NCBI GenBank assembly: GCA_003554005.1 | Contig: PWEU01000277.1 | Coordinates: 1-6,425 of the forward strand | DNA length: 6,425 nt | Reading direction: 5' to 3' | From: Nitriliruptoraceae bacterium | GTDB lineage: Bacteria; Actinomycetota; Nitriliruptoria; Nitriliruptorales; Nitriliruptoraceae | In this document: piece by piece, positions 1 through 4,563 of the stretch | Numbering within the stretch: position 1 is the first letter of the stretch | How the letters are laid out: every line of letters starts with the position of its first letter | Made by a program: the position numbers and the translations under genes | The notes under the pieces: model-generated | The model's input: the letters and a program-made list of their open reading frames with translations, nothing else | Database searches by the model: none | Told to the model about the DNA's origin: nothing

Positions 1-111
1 CGGCGAGGGCGAGTGCGGCGAGGGCGAGGGCGGCGGCTGCGGCGGTGGTGGCCGGAGGGGCCGCGGCGGCCGGAGGGGCGGTGGAGGGTGGCCGCCGGGC
101 TCAGACGGCAT
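1..111 (-). CDS. Possible 5' end of a Pro-rich protein running off the left edge
   Basis: On the minus strand an ATG at 111-109 overlaps the stop of the upstream PH-domain gene (TGA 103-101). A GGGGA-like SD lies about 8 nt before it. The reading frame stays open to the edge and begins MPSEPGGHPPPPLRPP, continuing as a Pro/Arg/Ser-rich stretch. The small overlap with the preceding gene suggests a two-gene operon. Bacterial PH-domain genes of the YdbS type are often followed by a YdbT-like partner with several PH domains, and a Pro-rich cytoplasmic N-terminus would fit that, but no domain is visible here. All three minus frames are open in this GC-rich stretch. One of the others gives an Ala/Leu-rich run with no ATG or GTG start, so the frame choice is tentative. 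The DNA at 1-50 is itself a simple GCGAGGGCGAG-like repeat. Confidence 0.33.
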   Translation of the reverse strand, partial: MPSEPGGHPPPPLRPPRPLRPPPPQPPPSPSPHSPSP

Positions 112-631
112 CGCGTAGGTCCCCGGGGTGCTCCGCCACCGCGGCGGCGGCTCTGGCCAGCAGCTCCGCGCGGACGCGGGGGGCGTCCTCGGCGGCGATG
201 CCGGGCAGGGTGGCCGAGCCGGACGCGGAGGCGCTGGTGACCTGGAGGCTGGCGAGTTCGAGGAGGCGGTCCACCGGTCCGGCCGCGATGTCGATCTGTT
301 GGATGCGGAAGTAGGGGACGGTCTCCTGGGTCCGGACCAGCACGCCGTAGCGCAGCTCGATGGCGAGCTCGGTCAGCTGCCAACGCCAGCGGCGGTAGCG
401 CATCGGGGGGTAGAACACGATGGAGAACACCACCAGCGCGGCGAGGACGACCAGCACCAGCCAGCCCCAGCCGCCACCCAGCACGAAGCCGAGCACCAGG
501 GCGACCACGGCGGGCAGGATCCAGCCGATCGCGGCCGAGAGTCGCCAGGCGGTCACCACCGCCGGAGCCAGCTCGCGTTCGTGGTCGTCCAGACCCGGGC
601 GGGGGATCTCGTCGCCGGCCCGGATCGTCAC
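101..631 (-). CDS. Bacterial PH-domain (YdbS-like, DUF304) membrane protein
   Basis: Encodes 176 aa from GTG 631. Two hydrophobic segments (about residues 29-51 and 54-73) form a helical hairpin. They are followed by a bacterial PH domain at about 76-162 with the family's recognisable run: YRRWRWQLTE, a YGVLVR strand, VPYFRIQQIDI at 106-115, GPVDRLLELASLQV, and TLPGI near 141-145. Members of this family are integral membrane proteins of unknown biochemical role, often encoded next to a multi-PH YdbT protein. The downstream overlapping frame at 111-1 may be such a partner. I chose GTG 631 because GAGG lies 8 nt upstream (640-643) and the length then fits the family. GTG 811 (GAGG 5 nt upstream) and ATG 865 (no SD) are in frame. 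They would add a Pro-rich cytoplasmic extension of 60 or 78 residues. Family assignment is good; the start is uncertain. Confidence 0.8.
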   Translation of the reverse strand: MTIRAGDEIPRPGLDDHERELAPAVVTAWRLSAAIGWILPAVVALVLGFVLGGGWGWLVLVVLAALVVFSIVFYPPMRYRRWRWQLTELAIELRYGVLVRTQETVPYFRIQQIDIAAGPVDRLLELASLQVTSASASGSATLPGIAAEDAPRVRAELLARAAAAVAEHPGDLRDAV

Positions 632-974
632 CGGTCCCCCCTCGCCCCACCCCACGGGGCTCGCGCCCGTCCGCGGCGCCGCTGCGGTCCACGGCGTCGG
701 CCGCTGCGGTGCCCTGGGCGGCGGAGGCGTGCCGGCCGCCGTCGACCCGCGCCCCGGCGGTGGGGGCGGGACCGGCGGTCGCGGCGGCGAGGCCGGGTCG
801 GTGTCGCGCACGGGGACCTCGAGGGACCAGGTGGTCGCATGGGATGGGGCCGGCCATGGCACCATACGGGGCTGCTCGGTGCACGTCGCCGGGGCCGTCC
901 GTGCGACCTCGCCGCGGTCGGCTCCTGCCCGAGGGCCCTACAGTTGCGGGCCGATGCGCCACCCCGCTCTCCGG
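632..974. other. Divergent upstream region between the PH-domain gene and cca
   Basis: About 340 bp with no confident gene. On the minus strand the PH-domain frame stays open to ATG 865. It would encode a Pro-rich stretch (PPRPPVPPPPPGRG and similar), so part of this may be a real N-terminal extension. GC is high at all three codon positions there, including the second, which does not help decide. A TATGGT on the minus strand (866-861) overlaps ATG 865 and could be a -10 box; if so, ATG 865 could not be the start and GTG 811 or 631 would be used. On the plus strand a -10-like TACAGT lies at 939-944. The long plus-strand open frames through this region are antisense or read-through frames of GC-rich DNA with no recognisable domain. 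Confidence 0.5.
939..944 (+). promoter_or_regulatory. Candidate -10 box for cca (TACAGT)
   Basis: TACAGT matches the actinobacterial TAnnnT -10 pattern. It is preceded by GGCCC and followed by GGGCC, a 5-bp inverted repeat (934-938 and 948-952) that flanks the box. No good TTGAC-like -35 is visible 16-19 bp upstream. The predicted transcript start is about 951-954, which would give either a leaderless mRNA starting at ATG 954, in frame with cca, or a leader of about 90 nt to GTG 1041 that contains the 12-bp repeat. The same GCCCTAC context occurs before sodN. Confidence 0.35.
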
Positions 975-1023
975 CGCGACCACACCCGCGACCACACCCG
1001 CGACCACACCCGCGACCACACCC
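975..1023 (+). repeat. 12-bp tandem repeat, four perfect copies (CGCGACCACACC)
   Basis: Four identical head-to-tail copies of a 12-mer at 975-1022, plus one more matching base. The array ends two bases before the SD of cca. Because 12 is a multiple of three, in the cca frame it would read (Arg-Asp-His-Thr)x4 if translation began at ATG 954; otherwise it lies in the 5' leader. Copy-number changes by slippage would not shift the frame. There are no spacers, so it is not CRISPR. Confidence 0.95.
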
Positions 1024-1024
1024 C

Positions 1025-1029
1025 AGGAG
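1025..1029 (+). promoter_or_regulatory. Ribosome binding site AGGAG before cca
   Basis: AGGAG lies 11 nt before GTG 1041. The spacer is somewhat long, but this is the only clear SD near the conserved N-terminus, and it decides the start in favour of GTG 1041 over the in-frame ATG 954, which has no SD. Confidence 0.6.
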
Positions 1030-1040
1030 CGAGCGTCTCC

Positions 1041-2540
1041 GTGACCGATGCACGACTGACCGACGACCAGGCCGTCCAGCTCGGGCGGCTGGTCGACGTC
1101 TACCCCGAGGCCCGGGAGCTCGGGGCGGCGTTCGATGCAGCCGGTCACGAGCTCCACCTCGTCGGCGGGACGGTGCGCGACACGCTGCTGGCCGCAGGTG
1201 ACGAGGACGTGCTCGAGCAGGTCGACCTGGACTTCGCCACCTCCGCGCGACCCGAGGACACCCAGCGGATCGTGCAGCCCTGGGCCACCGCCCTGTGGCT
1301 GACCGGCGCCGCCTTCGGGACCGTGTCCTGCCAGCGGGAGCACCCGGGGCGCCCGACCCGCCGCGTGGAGATCACCACGTTCCGAGCCGACCAGTACCAG
1401 CCGGGCTCCCGCCACCCCGAGGTGACCTACGGCGACACCATCGAGGGCGACCTCGCGCGCCGGGACCTCACCGTCAACGCCATGGCGGTCCAGGTCCCCG
1501 GGTTCCGCTTCATCGACCCCCACGGCGGGCTGGCCGATCTGCGCCGGGGCGTGCTCAGGACCCCGATCGACCCCCACACCTCCTTCACCGACGATCCGCT
1601 GCGGATGGTCCGCCTGGCCCGGTTCGCGGCGGTGCTGGACGTCGAGGTGGAGCCCGCCGCCGCCGAGGCGGCCACGGAGCTCGCGGACCTGCTGACCGAG
1701 ATCTCGGCCGAGCGCGTTCGTGACGAGCTGGTCCGGTTGCTCGGCGGCAGGAACCCGCGCCGCGGGCTCGAACTGCTGTTGGCGACCGGGCTCGCCGAGC
1801 ACGTCCTGCCCGAGCTCGTCGAGCTCAGCGCCTGCAGCGACCCCGATCACCGGCACAAGGACGTCTGGGCCCACACCCTGGCCGTGATCGAGAACGTGAT
1901 CGAGCTGGAGCTCGACGGTCCCGACGTCGTGCTGCGGCTCGCGGCCCTGCTCCACGACATCGGCAAGCCCGACACGCGCGAGATCCACCGTGACGGCACG
2001 GTGACCTTCCACCACCACGACGTGGTCGGGGCACGGCAGACACGCCACCGGCTGCGGGCCCTGCGCTTCGACAAGGACACGGTCCGCGACGTCAGCGAGC
2101 TGGTGCGAATGCACCTGCGCTTCCACACCTACAAGCAGGGGTGGACCGACGCCGCCGTGCGCAGGTACGTGCGCGATGCCGGCCACCTCTACGAGCGGTT
2201 GAACACCCTGACCCGGGCGGACGTCACCACCGGCAACCCCCGACGGGCCCGGGCGATCCAGCGACGGGGGGACGAGTTGGAGGCGCGGGTCGCCGAGCTC
2301 CGCGAGCAGGAGGAGCTGGAGGCCCTGCGCCCAGCGGTGGACGGCAACACCATCATGCGCCACCTCGGCATCCGACCGGGTCCGGTCGTCGGCGAGGCCT
2401 GGCAGTACCTGCTGGACCTACGGATGGAGCGGGGACCGATGAGCGAGGGGGAGGCGCTCACGGCCCTGGACGCCTGGTGGGCGACGCACCCCGAGGGCGG
2501 CGGCGCGGCCAGGGCCGGTGACGCCGACCGCGACGCGTGA
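1041..2540 (+). CDS. cca: CCA-adding tRNA nucleotidyltransferase with HD domain
   Basis: 499 aa, a normal length for the actinobacterial enzyme. It is a cytoplasmic class II nucleotidyltransferase that builds or repairs the 3'-terminal CCA of tRNAs from CTP and ATP. The N-terminal nucleotidyltransferase domain shows LVGGTVRD (40-47) and the catalytic pair D62/D64 in VDLDFATSA. RRDLTVNAMA follows at 140-149, then the nucleotide-binding neck with DDPLRMVRLARFA (184-196). A C-terminal HD domain carries H278, LLHDIGKP (303-310) and HHHD (324-327), with later conserved His at 358 and 362. The HD domain is usual in this subgroup and in some relatives has phosphohydrolase activity. The start is GTG 1041 with AGGAG upstream. 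An in-frame ATG 954 would add 29 residues containing RDHT x4. The stop overlaps the GTG of the methyltransferase gene, so the two are probably co-transcribed and coupled. The main alternative, a poly(A) polymerase of the same superfamily, is unlikely in this lineage. Confidence 0.95.
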   Translation: MTDARLTDDQAVQLGRLVDVYPEARELGAAFDAAGHELHLVGGTVRDTLLAAGDEDVLEQVDLDFATSARPEDTQRIVQPWATALWLTGAAFGTVSCQREHPGRPTRRVEITTFRADQYQPGSRHPEVTYGDTIEGDLARRDLTVNAMAVQVPGFRFIDPHGGLADLRRGVLRTPIDPHTSFTDDPLRMVRLARFAAVLDVEVEPAAAEAATELADLLTEISAERVRDELVRLLGGRNPRRGLELLLATGLAEHVLPELVELSACSDPDHRHKDVWAHTLAVIENVIELELDGPDVVLRLAALLHDIGKPDTREIHRDGTVTFHHHDVVGARQTRHRLRALRFDKDTVRDVSELVRMHLRFHTYKQGWTDAAVRRYVRDAGHLYERLNTLTRADVTTGNPRRARAIQRRGDELEARVAELREQEELEALRPAVDGNTIMRHLGIRPGPVVGEAWQYLLDLRMERGPMSEGEALTALDAWWATHPEGGGAARAGDADRDA

Positions 2541-3361
2541 CACCGCCCTCGCCCTCCTGGCGCGATCACCGCGACCTGTCGACGACGGCGCCCCCGGTGC
2601 CCGCCCCCGGGGACCCGGCCTTCTACCTCGACATCGGTGAGTTCCAGGGGGCCGACTACGCCCGCAACGCCTTCACCGCTGGCACCGCCGAGGAGGCGGG
2701 CCCCCTGTCGGAGCTGCTCGGGCTCTCGGCGGGGGACCGGGTCCTGGACGTCGGGTGCGGGGACGGTCGGCATCTGCGTTGGCTGGCGGGCCGAGGTGTC
2801 CGCGGGACGGGGGTGGACGTGTCACCGGCGCTGCTCGACGCGGGCCGGGCGGCCGCCACCCTCGCGGGGGTCGGCCCGCTGCTCGACCTCGAGGTGGCCG
2901 ACGCCCGCGAGCTGGTGGCCTGGCTCGGCGAGCGGGCCGGCACCTTCGCCGTGGCGTGGTCGCTGTGCCAGGGCGCGCTCGGCACCTCCCCCGTCTCCGA
3001 CCCCGGGGTGGTGGCTGGGTTGGCCGCGGCGGTGAGGCCGGGGGGTGCGGTCGCCTTCACCTGCTTCCACGCGCTGTTCGCCGCCCGCCACCTCGCTCCC
3101 GGGGACGCCTTCGACACGGTCGGCCTCGTCCATCACCAGCGGACCGAGGTCCGTGGCCCCGACCACGCCCGACGCACCACGGACCTGTGGACGGCGGCCT
3201 ACACCGCCCGGGAGGCCGCGGCGCTGGCCGGCCGGGCGGGCCTCGAGCAGGTGTCGGTCCGCGGGGTGGAACCCGGTGCCTACGGCCGACGCGATGACGG
3301 CGAGGTGGCGCTGGACGACCCGGAGGTGCTGGTGCTCGCCCGTCGCCCGGCGCTGCGCTGA
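2537..3361 (+). CDS. Class I SAM-dependent methyltransferase, substrate unknown
   Basis: 274 aa, soluble. The Rossmann-type SAM-binding fold is clear: motif I VLDVGCGDGRHL (69-80), an acidic strand-2 end at D94 in GTGVDVS that would bind the ribose hydroxyls, ADAREL near 121-126 for the adenine, a post-motif strand WSLCQGALG (141-149), and RPGG (167-170) before strand 5. The first 35 residues are Pro-rich and probably flexible. The C-terminal half (FDTVGLVHHQRTEV onward) should form the substrate cap, but I cannot name the substrate. GTG 2537 overlaps the cca stop as GTGA. There is no SD of its own, which indicates translational coupling to cca. The last 82 bp overlap the 3' end of the convergent sodX frame. 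A role in tRNA modification is conceivable from the neighbour alone, but no RNA-binding domain is visible. Confidence 0.85.
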   Translation: MTPPSPSWRDHRDLSTTAPPVPAPGDPAFYLDIGEFQGADYARNAFTAGTAEEAGPLSELLGLSAGDRVLDVGCGDGRHLRWLAGRGVRGTGVDVSPALLDAGRAAATLAGVGPLLDLEVADARELVAWLGERAGTFAVAWSLCQGALGTSPVSDPGVVAGLAAAVRPGGAVAFTCFHALFAARHLAPGDAFDTVGLVHHQRTEVRGPDHARRTTDLWTAAYTAREAAALAGRAGLEQVSVRGVEPGAYGRRDDGEVALDDPEVLVLARRPALR

Positions 3362-3882
3362 CCGGTGGGTTCCGCCACCTCCGGGGGGTCCACGGGGGGC
3401 GGCGCGGGTGTCCCCGGAACCGTCTCCTGCGCCGTGTCCTGCGCCGTGTCCTGCGCCGTGTCCTGCGCGGGCGGCTGGGCGATGACCACCCGGCGCAGGG
3501 GGCTGCGCACATCGGGCCACCGCACGATCACGATCCGGCGGATAGCGGCGACCGGGAGCCAACCCCATACGCGACTGTCGGTCGAGCGGTGGGGATCATC
3601 ACCCACGGCCCACAGATGCCCGTCGGCGAGGTCTCCGACCCGCTTGATGACGAGGTGGTCGGGGTCGCCCGGATCCCGGAGCACGACGAGCCGTCCGGGC
3701 TGCAGCCACCGACCGACGGCCGGGACGGTCAGCACCACCTCGCCCGGCAGCAGCGTCGGTGCCATCGACGGCCCGGCGACCACCATCCGGGACCGGTCCG
3801 CGGCCAGGACACCGAGGTAGCCGCCGACCACCACGGCGAGCAGGGTCGTCATCCGAGCCCGTGCCTGCGTGCGTCCCGTCAC
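3280..3882 (-). CDS. sodX: Nickel superoxide dismutase maturation protease SodX (S26 signal-peptidase family)
   Basis: 200 aa from GTG 3882, which has AGGAGG 8 nt upstream; ATG 3852 (residue 11) is an alternative. A single hydrophobic N-terminal segment (about 11-28) is followed by the S26 catalytic core: GPSMAPTL (37-44) with nucleophile S39, the HLVIKRVG strand with general base K80, and GDDPHRSTDSRVWGWLP (94-110), the conserved signal-peptidase box E. This small form lying beside sodN is the protease that removes the SodN propeptide to expose the nickel-binding His. The recognisable core ends near residue 127. The remaining 70 or so residues are low-complexity, with AQDT repeats at 139-154, a Pro-rich stretch, then a Ser/Thr/Arg tail encoded antisense to the methyltransferase. 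That tail is not part of the family and may reflect loss of an earlier stop. sodX is divergent from sodN with 166 bp between the starts. Confidence 0.9.
   Translation of the reverse strand: MTGRTQARARMTTLLAVVVGGYLGVLAADRSRMVVAGPSMAPTLLPGEVVLTVPAVGRWLQPGRLVVLRDPGDPDHLVIKRVGDLADGHLWAVGDDPHRSTDSRVWGWLPVAAIRRIVIVRWPDVRSPLRRVVIAQPPAQDTAQDTAQDTAQETVPGTPAPPPVDPPEVAEPTGQRSAGRRASTSTSGSSSATSPSSRRP
3425..3468. repeat. 12-bp tandem repeat in the sodX 3' end (TCCTGCGCCGTG)
   Basis: Three perfect copies at 3425-3460 plus eight bases of a fourth. A degenerate half-copy with two mismatches precedes it at 3419-3424. On the minus strand it encodes AQDT-AQDT-AQDT-AQET in the SodX tail. The unit has no similarity to the 12-mer upstream of cca, but the period is the same, and both keep frame. 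Confidence 0.95.
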
Positions 3883-3890
3883 CGCGGCTG

Positions 3891-3896
3891 CCTCCT
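3891..3896 (-). promoter_or_regulatory. Ribosome binding site AGGAGG for sodX
   Basis: A full AGGAGG on the minus strand (CCTCCT on plus) sits 8 nt before GTG 3882. It is the strongest SD in the window and supports GTG 3882 over the upstream in-frame codon at 4038 and over ATG 3852. Confidence 0.8.
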
Positions 3897-3954
3897 GCAA
3901 CGGCGTCCGTGCCGTCGCGGTCCCGTCCGGCCGTGGTCCGACCACCGACGACCG

Positions 3955-3960
3955 AACGTA
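3955..3960 (-). promoter_or_regulatory. Weak candidate -10 box for sodX (TACGTT)
   Basis: TACGTT on the minus strand fits TAnnnT. It would place a transcript start near 3948, about 65 nt before GTG 3882. No clear -35 is seen. It is one of few A/T-containing hexamers in the sodX-sodN gap and should be treated as tentative. Confidence 0.25.
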
Positions 3961-4004
3961 CCGGTCACCCACCTTGGGACGGGCGCGCCAGGGGCGAGGT
4001 GCCC

Positions 4005-4010
4005 TACGCT
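4005..4010 (+). promoter_or_regulatory. Candidate -10 box for sodN (TACGCT)
   Basis: TACGCT fits TAnnnT and lies 38 nt before ATG 4049, so a transcript starting at about 4016-4018 would carry a 30-nt leader with the SD. A TTGGGA at 3974-3979 is too far upstream (25 nt) to be a normal -35. A 5-bp inverted repeat, GTGCC (3999-4003) and GGCAC (4015-4019), flanks the box and could be an operator half-site pair. It does not resemble the TTGC-type nickel regulator (Nur) box known from Streptomyces. Confidence 0.4.
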
Positions 4011-4036
4011 GGATGGCACACGACCCGCTCGACCCC

Positions 4037-4042
4037 AAGGAG
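4037..4042 (+). promoter_or_regulatory. Ribosome binding site AAGGAG for sodN
   Basis: AAGGAG with a 6-nt spacer to ATG 4049. It fixes the sodN start and excludes the far longer open frame that extends upstream to 3869. Confidence 0.85.
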
Positions 4043-4048
4043 CACCTG

Positions 4049-4486
4049 ATGCGACTGACCTCACTGCTACATGCCCTGCGCCCGGTGCGCGGCGCGCGTG
4101 TCGCCGACGCCCACTGTGACCTGATGTGCGGGGTGTACTACCCGGAGCAGGCGCGGATCGAGGCGGAGTCCGTGCTGATGTCGGCGAAGAAGTACCACGA
4201 CTCCGACGACGAGGTGTTCCGGCAGCGCGCGATCACGATCAAGGAGGAGCGCGCGGAGCTGGTCAAGCACCACCTCTCGGTGCTGTGGACCGACTACTTC
4301 AAGCCGCCCCACCTCGAGGAGTACCCCGAGCTCCACGAGATGTTCTGGCACGCCATCAAGGCGGCGGGCGAGGCGAAGAAGACCATGGACGTCGCCGTCG
4401 CAGAGGACCTGATCGCCAAGATCGACGCGATCTCGGAGATCTTCTACAAGACCAAGGGCGGCAAGCCCGAGTGGCTCACCAGCTGA
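4049..4486 (+). CDS. sodN: Nickel superoxide dismutase precursor (SodN)
   Basis: 145 aa. It catalyses dismutation of superoxide to oxygen and hydrogen peroxide with a single nickel held by the N-terminal hook of the mature chain. A 21-residue propeptide (MRLTSLLHALRPVRGARVADA) precedes His22-Cys23-Asp-Leu-Met26-Cys27-Gly-Val-Tyr30. His22 becomes residue 1 after SodX cleavage; mature residues His1, Cys2 and Cys6 are the ligands. The body matches the family's four-helix bundle, with QARIEAESV (34-42), IKEERAELVKHH (64-75), VLWTDYFKPPHLEEYPELHE (78-97) and a C-terminal helix ending IFYKTKGG (131-138). The mature chain of 124 aa is slightly longer than the 117 or so of Streptomyces because of a short tail. 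The odd point is Met26 where the published hook motif HCxxPCGxY has Pro, and Tyr31 where Streptomyces has Asp. Six-subunit cytoplasmic assembly is inferred from the family. It is divergent from sodX and ends at a strong hairpin. Confidence 0.97.
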   Translation: MRLTSLLHALRPVRGARVADAHCDLMCGVYYPEQARIEAESVLMSAKKYHDSDDEVFRQRAITIKEERAELVKHHLSVLWTDYFKPPHLEEYPELHEMFWHAIKAAGEAKKTMDVAVAEDLIAKIDAISEIFYKTKGGKPEWLTS

Positions 4487-4527
4487 GCGTCGCGAGCCGC
4501 GGCCCCGCACCGGTCGCGCTCGTCGAC

Positions 4528-4563
4528 GACGTCGTGCCCCCGCTTCGGCGGGGGCACGACGTC
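4528..4563. terminator. Strong bidirectional hairpin between sodN and the peptidase gene
   Basis: A perfect 16-bp inverted repeat, GACGTCGTGCCCCCGC (4528-4543) and its exact complement (4548-4563), is closed by a TTCG loop on a C-G pair, the very stable cUUCGg tetraloop. It starts 41 nt after the sodN stop, and its right arm covers two bases of the convergent peptidase stop codon (TGA 4564-4562). No T-tract follows on either strand, as is common for high-GC actinobacterial terminators. It probably serves both genes. Confidence 0.85.

Noticed and set aside
975..1023. CRISPR array
   Set aside because: The copies are contiguous 12-mers with no spacers, and no cas gene is nearby.
420..1040. Extension of the cca frame far upstream of GTG 1041
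   Set aside because: The frame is open by composition only. It lies antisense to the PH-domain gene and has no family similarity before the residues at 1041 onward.
128..1201. Long plus-strand open frames antisense to the PH-domain gene
   Set aside because: They encode Gly/Arg/His-rich sequence without any domain and mirror the strong minus-strand protein. Open frames of this kind are expected in DNA this GC-rich.
3364..3379. Terminator hairpin after the methyltransferase
   Set aside because: GGTGG and CCACC make only a 5-bp stem with a 6-nt loop and no T-tract, which is too weak to call in this base composition.
3365..3820. Cys-containing repeat peptide on the plus strand (VSCA units)
   Set aside because: It is the antisense reading of the AQDT repeat and the sodX core. 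The sodX catalytic motifs show that the minus strand is the coding one.
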